Of a stretch of 64,000 bases of DNA, positions 45,124 through 53,963 are shown piece by piece. This DNA is from Bacillus pumilus (lineage in GTDB: Bacteria > Bacillota > Bacilli > Bacillales > Bacillaceae). The notes below the pieces were generated by a model. The model was not told where the DNA came from and did not search any database. It saw only the letters and a list, made by a program, of their open reading frames with translations. The number at the start of each line of letters is the position of its first letter. Position 1 is the first letter of the stretch. The position numbers and the translations under genes were made by a program. The DNA is taken from contig NZ_CP047089.1 in NCBI RefSeq assembly GCF_009937765.1, positions 1,362,272 through 1,426,271 on the forward strand. The letters are read 5' to 3'.

Positions 45124-45150
45124 AAAGCAAGGGAAGGGCTCCCTTGCTTT
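45124..45150. terminator. Terminator downstream of the siderophore-binding protein gene
   Basis: AAAGCAAGGGA / TCCCTTGCTTT with a 5-nt loop, ahead of the bceR control region. Confidence 0.85.
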
Positions 45151-45153
45151 AGT

Positions 45154-46074
45154 TTATTTACCTAAAAAGTGCTTTTTAAAGAATGATAGTTGATATTCGA
45201 GTGTGAGTGGATCATTAAAATAGAATTCTTCTGCATTTGCCACATACACACGATGTTTTTTCACAGCTGGGATGGACTTGTAAATTTCACTGTTTTGATA
45301 GGAATTGTCCATTTCGCTGTTTTTACTAATGATCATATAGTCTCCAGCAAATTCAGGAATGACCTCCTGTGAAACGGCATAGTAGCCAGCTTTTAATGCC
45401 TTTTCTTTTACTTTTTCAGGCATTTTTAGTTTCATTGCTTGGTAAAGAATTTCTGTGCCACGGCCCCATGCATCACCAAACACGTAAAGATCTTTTGTGC
45501 CGCTTTCAAAGACTGAAACCGTTGCATCTTTACCGATTTTGGCTTTAATTTCTTTTCCAGCTTCAGCAGCGCGTTCTTTAAAATCTTTTACCCATGCTTT
45601 GGCTTCTTTTTCTTTGTTTAATACTTTTCCAATTTCAATATGTTGCTGAAGGTAATCGACTTTGTTATACGTAAACAAGACAGTTGGTGCGATTTTTTTC
45701 AGTTTTTCTACATTTTTTGTATTGCTTAAGCCAATGATGACATCAGGCTTTAACTTCATGATTTTTTCGACATTGGCATCCGATACTTCTTCCACATTTT
45801 TTAGTTCCTTCTGGAAGCGAGGGTTCTTTTTTGACCAAGAGTCGACGCCGACCAGCTTCACACCAAGTGACATGACATTACCAGTGTAAGAGCCAAGTAC
45901 AACGACACGTTTTGGATGGGCTGGCAGCTTCACAGGGCCATTTTCAGATTCATATGTAATCTTGTCTGATGATGTGGATTGATTTCCTTTATTTGAGGAA
46001 GAGCTGCTGCTATTGCCACATGCGCTCAATGCAAGTACAAAGATGAGCATCAGAGGGAACAATATTTTCTTCAT
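45154..46074 (-). CDS. Iron-siderophore ABC transporter substrate-binding lipoprotein
   Basis: Extracytoplasmic receptor of the FhuD/FeuA/YxeB type that binds ferric siderophores. The 306-residue lipoprotein has the lipobox LALSAC, then a Ser-rich linker, then the class III binding-protein fold (HPKRVVVLGSY near 54, LKPDVIIGLSN near 107, LEYQLSFFKKHF at the end). AAAGGAG sets ATG 46074; the longer frame to 46101 is not supported. A Fur box lies 53 bp upstream. No permease or ATPase gene is adjacent, so it must work with a transporter encoded elsewhere. Confidence 0.9.
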   Translation of the reverse strand: MKKILFPLMLIFVLALSACGNSSSSSSNKGNQSTSSDKITYESENGPVKLPAHPKRVVVLGSYTGNVMSLGVKLVGVDSWSKKNPRFQKELKNVEEVSDANVEKIMKLKPDVIIGLSNTKNVEKLKKIAPTVLFTYNKVDYLQQHIEIGKVLNKEKEAKAWVKDFKERAAEAGKEIKAKIGKDATVSVFESGTKDLYVFGDAWGRGTEILYQAMKLKMPEKVKEKALKAGYYAVSQEVIPEFAGDYMIISKNSEMDNSYQNSEIYKSIPAVKKHRVYVANAEEFYFNDPLTLEYQLSFFKKHFLGK

Positions 46075-46126
46075 GAATGTAGACTCCTTTGAAATCGGCA
46101 CATTCGCCGGTATTTGATTGTATGAG

Positions 46127-46147
46127 TGATAATGATAATTATTATCA
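46127..46147 (-). promoter_or_regulatory. Fur box
   Basis: The 19-bp core GATAATGATAATTATTATC (46128-46146) differs from the classic Fur box at one base and is an almost perfect inverted repeat. On the minus strand a TTGACA (46185-46180) with TATGAT-like -10 sequences lies just upstream, so Fur would cover the transcription start. Confidence 0.88.
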
Positions 46148-46235
46148 CTTGAATATCATATCATAGAAGTGTAGTCTATTGTCAATTACATTTTGATCGT
46201 TGGTGATAAAAAATAGGAGGGGAAATTTTTAATAG

Positions 46236-46273
46236 AAAAAAAGATCAAGGCAGCATGTGTCCTGATCTTTTTT
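46236..46273 (-). terminator. Terminator of desKR
   Basis: On the minus strand AAAAAAGATCAGG / CCTTGATCTTTTTT, a long stem with one bulge and a T run. Confidence 0.83.
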
Positions 46274-46274
46274 C

Positions 46275-46874
46275 TTATTTAAACCAGCCTTTTTCTTTTG
46301 AACGTGTAATGGCTTCAATGCGGTTTTTCACTTCTAGCTTATCTAAAATAATCGAAATGTAGTTTCGAACAGTGCCGCTTTTAATGCTGAGTTCTTTCGC
46401 AATTTCTTTTGTGTTTTTGCCGTCTGCGACGAGCTCAAGGACTGATTTCTCTCGTTCTGTTAAAGGATTTTCGTCACTATATAAGTCTTCCATTAATTCA
46501 GGGGCGTACACCTTTTTCCCTTTCATCACACTGCGAATGGCACTTGCCAGATCTTCACTTGGACTATCTTTCAGCATATAGCCGCTGACGCCAGCTTTAA
46601 GCGCCCTTTGGAAATAGCCAGAGCGGGCAAAGGTCGTTAAAATGATGATTTTTACATCAGTTCCTTTGAGCTCTTCCGCTGCATCAAGTCCCGTTTTTCC
46701 TGGCATTTCAATATCCATTAAGCAAATATCAACAGGGTGTTTTTCGGCAAAATCAATGGCGTCCTGACCGTTCGTACCTTTTCCAACAACCGTCATATCG
46801 TCTTCTAAATCAAGAAGTGAACCGAGTGCACCGAGCAGCATTTGCTGATCTTCTGCGATAAAGATGTTGATCAT
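46275..46874 (-). CDS. desR: Response regulator DesR
   Basis: NarL/LuxR-type regulator that activates the fatty acid desaturase gene on a temperature drop. The 199-residue protein has phospho-Asp54 in ICLMDIEMPGKTG and a C-terminal helix-turn-helix NPLTEREKSVLELVADGKNTKEIAKELSIKSGTVRNYIS split around residues 138-176. AAGGAGGGGATGAA precedes the ATG, which overlaps the desK stop in ATGA. Same length as B. subtilis DesR. Confidence 0.94.
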   Translation of the reverse strand: MINIFIAEDQQMLLGALGSLLDLEDDMTVVGKGTNGQDAIDFAEKHPVDICLMDIEMPGKTGLDAAEELKGTDVKIIILTTFARSGYFQRALKAGVSGYMLKDSPSEDLASAIRSVMKGKKVYAPELMEDLYSDENPLTEREKSVLELVADGKNTKEIAKELSIKSGTVRNYISIILDKLEVKNRIEAITRSKEKGWFK

Positions 46875-48007
46875 TTCATCCCCTCCTTGTCTTTTGCTGC
46901 TGAATCATTTGGAATGCTCATGATTAGCTTTGTCCCGTCCTTTGTCTCAATACGCAGGCGTCCATTTGCAAATTCCAATCTTTCTCTAATGCCTAAAAGA
47001 CCGTGACCCTTCGTTTGAGAGGGGGGATAATCGCCTTTAAATGTTCCATCATCCTCGACAGTGATAATAGCTTCCTTTGATTTTTGATGAATCGTGATTT
47101 TGCAGATGGTCGCATCACTATGTTTGACGACATTTGTCACAGCCTCTTTGATGCACATGCTGACAATGTTTTCGTTAAGAAGAGAGATGTGTTTTGGCGC
47201 TTCCTTTTCATCATAGATCAATTCAATTCCGGCCGCTTCGAGAATTTGCTCAATGTTCGACATTTCATCCTTGATGCGTATGCCCTTCATAGAGGAAACA
47301 ATCTTCCGCACTTCATTGAGAGATGTTCTGGCGGTCTGCTGGACGCTTTTCAGCTCAGCACGAGCCTGCTCAGGATCTTTATAGACGAGTTTGCGGGCAA
47401 GATCACTTTTTAAACCGATAAGAGAAAGCTTTTGTCCAAGGGTGTCATGCAGATCACGTGCGATGCGCTGCCTTTCTTCAAGCTTTACAAGATCGGCGAT
47501 CCGTTCATTGGCATTTTCTAATTTCTCTTCAAGGCGTTCACGTTCTTTTCGGCTTCGAATGCTGAGAGGAAGGAGAATGGCACTAATAAGTGTGATCACA
47601 ACAAAAGGAATTTGTGTGAGAAACCAGCCCTTTTTTAAAATCAAGCTAAAGTTCACGGCTACGGCGGCGCTCCCTAGATGAATATAGTATAAAATATAAA
47701 AAGGGACTTTTCTTTTAATGTGCCCATTGAAATAGGCGATGCAAAAAGCGAAATAAATGTAGCTGTAGAGCATCACATAGCCAGTCGAAATCGCAATCAA
47801 TAAAAGACCGAAGACATATAAAGACCAGCCTTTTGCGACAAAGGCAAAACGATACACTCCGAAAAAAACCACGTTTAAAATAATGCCAATGACAATACCT
47901 AAAGTCGTAGGCGTCTTTAAGATAAAATAGAAGGGCAGGATGAAAAAAATGGCCCATATATAGGGAGAAATCCCATGCAATTTTTGAATTTTAAACTGTT
48001 TTTTCAT
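46871..48007 (-). CDS. desK: Membrane fluidity sensor kinase DesK
   Basis: Thermosensor kinase that phosphorylates DesR when the membrane becomes too ordered. The 378-residue protein has five membrane segments in the first 150 residues, a two-helix coiled coil and the HisKA_3 phosphoacceptor His187 in ERQRIARDLHDTLGQ; the ATPase domain shows NVVKHSDAT and GHGLLGIRERLEFANG. AAAGGTGGCACACGG precedes the ATG. It is between des and desR as in B. subtilis. Confidence 0.94.
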   Translation of the reverse strand: MKKQFKIQKLHGISPYIWAIFFILPFYFILKTPTTLGIVIGIILNVVFFGVYRFAFVAKGWSLYVFGLLLIAISTGYVMLYSYIYFAFCIAYFNGHIKRKVPFYILYYIHLGSAAVAVNFSLILKKGWFLTQIPFVVITLISAILLPLSIRSRKERERLEEKLENANERIADLVKLEERQRIARDLHDTLGQKLSLIGLKSDLARKLVYKDPEQARAELKSVQQTARTSLNEVRKIVSSMKGIRIKDEMSNIEQILEAAGIELIYDEKEAPKHISLLNENIVSMCIKEAVTNVVKHSDATICKITIHQKSKEAIITVEDDGTFKGDYPPSQTKGHGLLGIRERLEFANGRLRIETKDGTKLIMSIPNDSAAKDKEGMK

Positions 48008-48123
48008 CCGTGTGCCACCTTTTCCGTTTTCGTTCTTTTTCCTTACTTTATCAAATTCAACTTATGGTTGCATCCTGTAAATGACAACAAGCTCCTTCTA
48101 GTGAAAGAAAGAGCTTGCACCAA

Positions 48124-49179
48124 TTATGCATTTTTCTTTAGAATGTCTCCTTTAATGACAGGTGCGGGCATCTTCTTAGATTGCCGTGCTTCTTTAAAGG
48201 TAACGAATGCTTTCGTGTCTTCATCCCAAAGTCTAAATTTCATTGATTCAATACTTGTTTTTAAAGTGATGGTTGGTACATTTTGAAGTGGCTCACTATG
48301 ATCATGTGCATGCTCTAAGTGATAATTCGGCACCCTCGGACTTAAATGATGGACATGGTGATAACCGATATTGCCTGTTAACCATTGAAGAAGCTTCGGT
48401 AATTTGTAAAAAGAACTGCCTTCTACAGCTGCCTGCACATAATTCCAATGCTCATCTGCTTCAAAGTAAGAATCCTCAAACGTATGCTGTACATAAAATA
48501 GCCATACACCGATTGATCCTGAGATCAAGAAGATGGGACCTTGGACAAGCAGGAACTCCTGCCAGCCAAAAATAAGACACGTTGCAGCTGCTAGTGCAAT
48601 GATGCTCACGTTTGTGAAATACGTGTTCCAGCGCTCTTTTTTACGAGCATTTTTGACGTTGAAACGGTTTTTTAAGAGAAAGACAAAGATCGGTCCTAAA
48701 ATAAACATCACAAAAGGATTACGATAAAATCTGTAGCGGAATTTCGTCCAAGCTGATGCTTCTTGATATTCTTTGACTGTCAAAAGCCAAATGTCGCCAG
48801 TACCTCGTTTGTCTAAATTACTGCTTGTGGCATGGTGAATTGAATGATCTCTTTGCCATTGAAGATAAGGGAAAAGGGTGAGTACGCCCGTTACAAATCC
48901 GAACAGGTGATTCAGCGGCTTCTGTTTAAAAAAGGATTGATGGCAGCAGTCGTGAAAAATAATAAAGACACGTACTAAAAAACCAGCTGCAATAACCGCA
49001 AAGAAGAGGGTTAAAAGATAGGAGATGTTCAGGCTATAATAGGCAAGAAACCAAAGCCCTAAAAATGGAATGAATGTATTAAAGAGTTGAATGATACTTT
49101 TTTTTGAATTAGCACCAGAGAATTGGCCAACTTGTTTTCTTAAAGTGGCTTGCTGCTGTGTGTTTGTTGAAGTCGTCAT
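48124..49179 (-). CDS. des: Acyl-lipid delta5 desaturase Des
   Basis: Integral membrane di-iron desaturase that introduces a cis double bond into membrane phospholipid acyl chains after cold shock. The 351-residue protein has the three His boxes: FHDCCH (75-80), HSIHH (112-116) and HHVHH near 275, between four to six membrane segments. It is followed after 116 bp by desK and desR. A palindrome ATGACA-N2-TGTCAT upstream is a likely DesR site. Confidence 0.95.
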   Translation of the reverse strand: MTTSTNTQQQATLRKQVGQFSGANSKKSIIQLFNTFIPFLGLWFLAYYSLNISYLLTLFFAVIAAGFLVRVFIIFHDCCHQSFFKQKPLNHLFGFVTGVLTLFPYLQWQRDHSIHHATSSNLDKRGTGDIWLLTVKEYQEASAWTKFRYRFYRNPFVMFILGPIFVFLLKNRFNVKNARKKERWNTYFTNVSIIALAAATCLIFGWQEFLLVQGPIFLISGSIGVWLFYVQHTFEDSYFEADEHWNYVQAAVEGSSFYKLPKLLQWLTGNIGYHHVHHLSPRVPNYHLEHAHDHSEPLQNVPTITLKTSIESMKFRLWDEDTKAFVTFKEARQSKKMPAPVIKGDILKKNA

Positions 49180-49267
49180 GAACGTTCAAGTCCTTTCCGT
49201 TTCTTTCTACTTCAAAGTATAGAAGGAAAGGTGTCATGCTCATAGTAGCACCCATCATGTATTCAAT

Positions 49268-49281
49268 ATGACATTTGTCAT
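49268..49281 (-). promoter_or_regulatory. Candidate DesR operator of des
   Basis: Perfect inverted repeat ATGACATTTGTCAT about 90 bp upstream of the des start; the DesR sites known from B. subtilis also consist of GTCAT/ATGAC half sites. Confidence 0.6.
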
Positions 49282-49337
49282 GTTGGACGCAGAAAAGGCT
49301 GATGCTTCAAGCGGTGTAAGCTTATTTAATTTAAATA

Positions 49338-49368
49338 AAAAAGTAAAGGCGCTTAGCCTTCACTTTTT
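49338..49368 (-). terminator. Terminator of dbpA
   Basis: AAAAAGTAAAGGC / GCCTTCACTTTTT, one mismatch, T-rich on the minus strand. Confidence 0.75.
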
Positions 49369-50809
49369 ATGAACGTGCTTCATGAACTTTTAACTGCTTG
49401 CCTTTAATGGTTGTGTGGCGCATGGCGTTCAGCACAAGAGGGCCTTTGCCGTTAAGAATATCGACGTATGTTTTCGTATCTTGGATGGTAATAATTCCAA
49501 TGTCATCAAAGGCAACGCCGTCTATTTTGGCAATGGTCCCAACGAAATCAACAGCCCGCAGCTTCTTTTTCTTCCCGCCGTTAAAATAAAGCTTCATTAT
49601 ATCTTTTTCAACGCCTGCCTGTTTATTTTCCTTTTGAATCGGCGTTTCAATCTTTGCTTCAAAGCGTTCGACATGCTGCTCTGCGTCTTCCTTTGTTGGG
49701 TATGGCTGCGTCTTGAAATCAATACCTGCTTCCTCTTTTAATTCATCAATCAGAGGCTTTGCATTTCTTGTCATAAATGCAATGGTTTTTCCGCTTTTTC
49801 CCGCTCTGCCTGTTCTTCCTGTTCTGTGAATATAGCGCTCTTTTTCATAGGGGAGATCATAATGAATCACATGTGTCATATCACTGACATCAATACCCCG
49901 GGCTGCTATATCGGTTGCAATCAAATAACGGAACTCACCGTTTTTGAATTCATCCATGACAGCGAAGCGGTCTTCCTGTCTCATGCCTCCATGAATTTTG
50001 TCACAGGGCACATCCCACTCATCAAGCTTCATTGTGAGTTCGTTCACTCGGTCCTGTGTATTACAGAAAATAATGCAGCTATCTGGATTTTCAATCACGA
50101 TCGTACGCTGAAGAAGAGAGAATTTCGCTTCTTCCTCCGTTTCAATCACGGTGTGGGTGATTTGTGGCACAGACGTTTCTTCCCGTGCAATTTCAATCAC
50201 TTTTGGTGATTGTAGAAACTGTTCACTTAATTTCTTCATCTCATCAGACATGGTCGCTGAAAACAGCATTGACATGCGCTTTGGCGGCAGATACTGAATA
50301 ATAGAAGAGACTTGATCAATAAATCCCATGTTCAGCATTTCATCCGCTTCATCTAACACGAAAAATTTAAGGTTTTCTAAGGAAAGAGTACCTTTCTCAA
50401 GGTGATCCAAGACTCGTCCAGGTGTTCCGCATACAATGTGGTTTTTTTGTGCAAGCTCTATTTTTTGGGCTTGAAAAGGGGCTTTTCCAAAAATGGCTGC
50501 GGCTTTGATTCGTTTCAATCGTCCAAGGCTTGTAAGGTCCTGTTTGACCTGCATGGCGAGTTCTCGCGTTGGAACGAGGATGAGGGCTTGAGGTTTATTT
50601 TCAGCCCAATCAACCATTTCACAAATCGGCAGGCCATAGGCTGCCGTCTTGCCACTACCAGTCTGAGATTTGACGATTAGATCCTGCTTTGAAAAAGCAA
50701 CGGATAATGTCTCATGCTGAACAGGTGTAGGTGTATGGAAGTGAAGTGCTTTTAGCGCTTGTTTTAAATCATCACTTAATGGATATTGATCAAATTGTTG
50801 TAATGTCAT
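49367..50809 (-). CDS. dbpA: DEAD-box RNA helicase DbpA (YxiN-type)
   Basis: ATP-dependent RNA helicase that acts on 23S rRNA during 50S assembly. The 480-residue protein has motif I SQTGSGKT (about 47-54), DEAD ([13 protein letters not shown]), SAT, and [13 protein letters not shown]. The C-terminal RNA-recognition domain ([30 protein letters not shown] split from about 400) is that of DbpA/YxiN, which binds hairpin 92. AAGGAGAACTCG sets ATG 50809. In B. subtilis the yxiN gene lies elsewhere, so its place here is a rearrangement. Confidence 0.93.
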   Translation of the reverse strand: MTLQQFDQYPLSDDLKQALKALHFHTPTPVQHETLSVAFSKQDLIVKSQTGSGKTAAYGLPICEMVDWAENKPQALILVPTRELAMQVKQDLTSLGRLKRIKAAAIFGKAPFQAQKIELAQKNHIVCGTPGRVLDHLEKGTLSLENLKFFVLDEADEMLNMGFIDQVSSIIQYLPPKRMSMLFSATMSDEMKKLSEQFLQSPKVIEIAREETSVPQITHTVIETEEEAKFSLLQRTIVIENPDSCIIFCNTQDRVNELTMKLDEWDVPCDKIHGGMRQEDRFAVMDEFKNGEFRYLIATDIAARGIDVSDMTHVIHYDLPYEKERYIHRTGRTGRAGKSGKTIAFMTRNAKPLIDELKEEAGIDFKTQPYPTKEDAEQHVERFEAKIETPIQKENKQAGVEKDIMKLYFNGGKKKKLRAVDFVGTIAKIDGVAFDDIGIITIQDTKTYVDILNGKGPLVLNAMRHTTIKGKQLKVHEARS

Positions 50810-50883
50810 CGAGTTCTCCTTTTCGTACATTCATACTTGTGACATCATACCATAATCATGACCGTGAATGAAAAGACATGAAA

Positions 50884-50905
50884 AAAAGCCCCATAAAGGA
50901 GCTTT
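50884..50905. repeat. 22-bp direct repeat, left flank of repeat copy 2
   Basis: AAAAGCCCCATAAAGGAGCT and two more T residues. The same 22 bp recur at 51036-51057 on the other side of the element. The sequence itself is a small terminator hairpin (AAAGC..CC / GG..GCTTT). Confidence 0.75.
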
Positions 50906-51026
50906 CAGCGTGTAGACAAACCCTCGCATTCGGTGTCAGTTTTGCGCTCCGGTACTCACGAATGGCAAATTCGCTCCGTTCCGGTGCTCACTCTTCCTAG
51001 ACTTCAAAGGTTTTCTATCACGCTGA
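50905..51026. repeat. Dispersed repeat with inverted ends, copy 2
   Basis: Second copy of the element at 1979-2100, in the same orientation, beginning TCAGCGTGTAGACAAACCC and ending GGTTTTCTATCACGCTGA. Here the outer 8 bp (TCAGCGTG / CACGCTGA) are perfect inverted repeats. The interior contains TCCGGTACTCAC and TCCGGTGCTCAC in tandem. It is framed by a 22-bp direct repeat and sits between the 3' end of nadK2 and the 5' end of dbpA. Confidence 0.72.
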
Positions 51027-51035
51027 AAAGAAAAC

Positions 51036-51058
51036 AAAAGCCCCATAAAGGAGCTTTT
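51036..51058 (-). terminator. Terminator of nadK2, right direct repeat of copy 2
   Basis: Read leftwards it forms AAAGCTCC / GGGGCTTT with a short loop and a T-rich tail directly after the nadK2 stop; identical to 50884-50905. Confidence 0.65.
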
Positions 51059-51060
51059 GA

Positions 51061-51864
51061 TTAAAGGAATCTGCGTTTTACTTTTTCCCAGTAGGAGTTG
51101 TCTTTTAATTTCACTGTTTTAATGACTTTTCCTGAAAGGCCAATGTCGATTTGTTTGACGTGTTTTGTGCCAAGCGCTTCGTTATCAAGCCCGATAATCG
51201 GATGGTCGTTTCCGTCTTGCACAACCTTCAGCGTTAGCTTGCGATCACTGCTTAAGATGAAAGGCGCCCCGAGTGTACGGTACGAGTTGTTGTTTAGCGA
51301 TGCAAGCTCTGTAACTTGCATACATGGAAGCATCGGATCAACCACGGCACCGTTTACCGATTTATTGTAGGCTGTTGAGCCAGTCGGAGTAGAAATAATC
51401 ATTCCGTCTCCTCTAAATGTTTCAAAGTGGAAATCATCTATATACACATCGATCACAAATGTTTTAATGATGCTTGAGCGGATCGACAGTTCATTTAAGC
51501 AATGGAACTGGTTGGTACTGTCAACGCTTACATCGATGATCGGGTATTTTCTCACTTCAATCTGTTCAGTGTTCATGGCATCAATCATTTTATCAAAATG
51601 TTCTAATGAAAAATCGCAGTATAGATGCGAATTCTCTGTTTTTGATACCCCTACATATAAGCAGTCATCCCGGAAGTTCGTTTTACGGACTGCTTGAAGA
51701 AATGTGCCATCTCCGCCAATTGAAGCAATAATATGGGCATCCTCTGCACGCTTGACGACTTGAAAGCCTTGATCGGTAGCGAGCTTCTCCAGAGAAGAAA
51801 TGTGTCCATCCAATTCATGATCTTTTTTGTAAAAGAAAAATACATTGCGACGATTGTCTGTCAT
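51061..51864 (-). CDS. nadK2: NAD kinase NadK2 (YtdI/PpnKB)
   Basis: Phosphorylates NAD to NADP. The 267-residue protein has the NAD-kinase motifs IGGDGTFLQA (about 49-58), NELSIRSSIIKTF (about 125-137) and FRGDGMIISTPTGSTAYNKS split around residue 150. AAGGGGAGAACGTCA fixes ATG 51864 and gives the length of B. subtilis YtdI; the frame is open for another 62 codons without a start signal. Divergent from sppA, where the order shared with B. subtilis resumes. Confidence 0.94.
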   Translation of the reverse strand: MTDNRRNVFFFYKKDHELDGHISSLEKLATDQGFQVVKRAEDAHIIASIGGDGTFLQAVRKTNFRDDCLYVGVSKTENSHLYCDFSLEHFDKMIDAMNTEQIEVRKYPIIDVSVDSTNQFHCLNELSIRSSIIKTFVIDVYIDDFHFETFRGDGMIISTPTGSTAYNKSVNGAVVDPMLPCMQVTELASLNNNSYRTLGAPFILSSDRKLTLKVVQDGNDHPIIGLDNEALGTKHVKQIDIGLSGKVIKTVKLKDNSYWEKVKRRFL

Positions 51865-52309
51865 TGACGTTCTCCCCTTCGTTGTCAAAAGTAGATTTAG
51901 AGTAATAAAGGGCTTACATATGAAGCCTTGCTCACATTTTACACTTTTTTCATATGAAAGTAAAAACATTAGAAAAACCTTCATGATGGTGGCATTCATT
52001 TTTAGAAATGAGTCAATGTAAGGGATTTGAAAAGGGCAGAATTTGAGCATAATTGAATAGCTGTTTTCTCATGAAAGAGTGGTTTAGGTGTTTCGTTGTG
52101 GTGAAGCTCTAGCCTATTAGGTGCAGAGAGAGGAGAAAAAAGCCAATTTTTCGTCATGCGTATCACTTGGCAGACGATGTAAAGTTGATCGTGAATTAAG
52201 GGAGGTGCTATCATATGATGAAATGAAATGTAAAAAAACCACAATTCCTGTGAAACATTTCATGCAAATATTCGTATCAATGAAGAGAGACAAAAAGGAG
52301 GAGAAAAAG
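51865..52309 (+). promoter_or_regulatory. nadK2-sppA intergenic region with sigma-W promoter
   Basis: 445 bp without a convincing gene. TGAAAC (52251-52256), exactly 16 nt, CGTA (52273-52276) is a full match to the sigma-W consensus, 34 bp upstream of the sppA start. A ribosome-site-like GGGAGGTG (52200-52207) is followed only by a three-codon frame. The rest is AT-rich and unassigned. Confidence 0.8.
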
Positions 52310-53311
52310 ATGAATGCGAAAAGATGGGTAGCGTTAATCATTGCACTTGGAGTTTTCGGATTTTCAATTGTGATTAGTGTCACGACGGCTTTGTATGAAA
52401 GCTTCAATGACAATAAAATGAGCTATCAATTTGGGGATGAAATAGAAGAGAAGGTACTAGAGGATGGAAGCGGTGCTGGAAAAATTGCGGTTCTTGAGAT
52501 TAATGGAACCATTCAAGATAATGGCGGTGCATCAAGTCTATTAGGCGGAGAAGGTTATGATCATCGTGCATTTCTGAAGGAACTAGAAAAAGTGAAAGAT
52601 GATGCTTCAGTAAAAGGCGTACTGCTGCGTGTCAACTCTCCAGGTGGCGGTGTCTATGAAAGTGCAGAAATACATAAAAAATTAGAAGAAGTGAAAAAAG
52701 CGAAGAAGCCGATTTACGTTTCTATGGGCTCTATGGCAGCGTCTGGTGGCTACTATGTATCAACTCCAGCCAAGAAAATCTTTGCTTCACCTGAAACATT
52801 AACAGGATCTTTAGGTGTGATCATGCAAAGCTTGAACTATTCAAAGCTGGCAGATAATTTAGGGATTAAATACGAAACAATTAAAAGCGGAAAATTCAAA
52901 GACATCATGTCGCCAAATCGTGATATGACGAAAGATGAGCGCGACATTATGCAAAGCATGGTCGATAACTCGTATGAAGGATTTGTCAAAGTGATCTCTG
53001 AAGGGCGCGGCATGTCAAAACAAGATGTGAAGAAAATTGCGGACGGCCGGGTTTATGACGGAACACAGGCGAAATCGAACGGATTAGTCGATGAGCTTGG
53101 TTATTATGAAGATGCAATCAAAGCGATGAAGAAAAATGAAAAAGGGTTAAAAGGAGCGACAGTGATCAGCTATTCTCAAAGCTTTGGCTGGAACTCTCTC
53201 TTCAATATGAGCGCAAGCAAACTCTTTAAAAGTGAAATTGATTTTCTCAATCTAAAAGAAACACTGGCTGGCTCAAATGGGTCTAAACCGATGTATCTCT
53301 ATTCAAAATAA
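52310..53311 (+). CDS. sppA: Signal peptide peptidase SppA
   Basis: Membrane-bound Ser/Lys protease that degrades left-over signal peptides and contributes to resistance against lantibiotics. The 333-residue protein has one N-terminal membrane segment ([19 protein letters not shown], 6-24), the nucleophile Ser145 in [12 protein letters not shown] and the general base Lys197 in KSGKFKDIM, which correspond to Ser147 and Lys199 of B. subtilis SppA. AAGGAGGAG sets ATG 52310; a frame from 52121 would cross the sigma-W promoter. yteJ follows after 14 bp. Confidence 0.94.
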   Translation: MNAKRWVALIIALGVFGFSIVISVTTALYESFNDNKMSYQFGDEIEEKVLEDGSGAGKIAVLEINGTIQDNGGASSLLGGEGYDHRAFLKELEKVKDDASVKGVLLRVNSPGGGVYESAEIHKKLEEVKKAKKPIYVSMGSMAASGGYYVSTPAKKIFASPETLTGSLGVIMQSLNYSKLADNLGIKYETIKSGKFKDIMSPNRDMTKDERDIMQSMVDNSYEGFVKVISEGRGMSKQDVKKIADGRVYDGTQAKSNGLVDELGYYEDAIKAMKKNEKGLKGATVISYSQSFGWNSLFNMSASKLFKSEIDFLNLKETLAGSNGSKPMYLYSK

Positions 53312-53325
53312 AGGAGGGATCATAG

Positions 53326-53847
53326 ATGGATTCTACATTCGATGAAGTAACCGAAAGCCGCAGCCAAGAAGAATCGAATCCGGCTCTTGCGAAACGTGCA
53401 GTGATTGAAGCACAGGCGTTTGCAGGCTTTTGGATTAGGTTTTGGGCGTTTATTCTTGATTGGCTCGTCGTCTGGGGTGTCAACCATTTGACGGTTTCTC
53501 CGATCTTTAGTCTGTTCGGCTGGTCCAAAGGAGGAGGATGGTTTTCTCCATTTTCCGTCACAACGACGATTGTGTTCCTGCTTTATTTCGCCATCATGAC
53601 GAAAATTTTTCGACAAACACTTGGGAAAATGGTGTTTGGGATCAAAGTGGTCTCACTTCAACCTGAGAAGAAACTGGCATGGGATGTCATTTTCTTTAGA
53701 GAAATTGTGGGACGCTACATTAATACACTTTTTGTTCTCTATGCTATTGTTGGGTTCACACCGAAAAAGCAAGGGGTTCATGATTACTTTGCTGATACGG
53801 TGGTCGTCCATGAACACCTATATGAAAAAACAGAAGCAAACGTATAA
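53326..53847 (+). CDS. yteJ: RDD-family membrane protein YteJ
   Basis: A 173-residue integral membrane protein. The RDD domain begins about residue 27 with GFWIRFWAFILDWLVVWGVN, where the R and D residues of the family name are visible, and has a further helix around FSVTTTIVFLLYFAIMT and the C-terminal FREIVGRYINTLFVLYAIVGF. A soluble acidic stretch of 25 residues precedes it. AAAGGAGGGATC before the ATG. It is co-transcribed with sppA from the sigma-W promoter and in B. subtilis is linked to control of SppA activity. Confidence 0.9.
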   Translation: MDSTFDEVTESRSQEESNPALAKRAVIEAQAFAGFWIRFWAFILDWLVVWGVNHLTVSPIFSLFGWSKGGGWFSPFSVTTTIVFLLYFAIMTKIFRQTLGKMVFGIKVVSLQPEKKLAWDVIFFREIVGRYINTLFVLYAIVGFTPKKQGVHDYFADTVVVHEHLYEKTEANV

Positions 53848-53851
53848 TCAG

Positions 53852-53887
53852 AAGAGTTTGGCCGGGTACCGGTCAAACTCTTTTTTT
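53852..53887 (+). terminator. Terminator of sppA-yteJ
   Basis: AAGAGTTTGGCC / GGTCAAACTCTT stem with a T run. Confidence 0.85.
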
Positions 53888-53963
53888 ATGATTGGGTATA
53901 AAATCCAGAATGAGAGCCATAATCGTAGAGGAAGCATCATTTGTTATGGAGGAAGTGAGCATA

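Noticed and set aside
47084-47681. Plus-strand frames opposite desK
   Set aside because: Antisense to conserved kinase motifs and without ribosome sites.
36054-51060. Accessory block as an integrated mobile island
   Set aside because: No integrase, attachment-site repeat or tRNA at the borders; several modules are ordinary chromosomal genes found elsewhere in B. subtilis.
51865-52050. N-terminal extension of NadK2
   Set aside because: No start signal; the ATG at 51864 has AAGGGGAG and gives the normal family length.
52121-52309. N-terminal extension of SppA by 63 residues
   Set aside because: The sigma-W promoter and the AAGGAGGAG ribosome site lie inside it; the family starts at ATG 52310.
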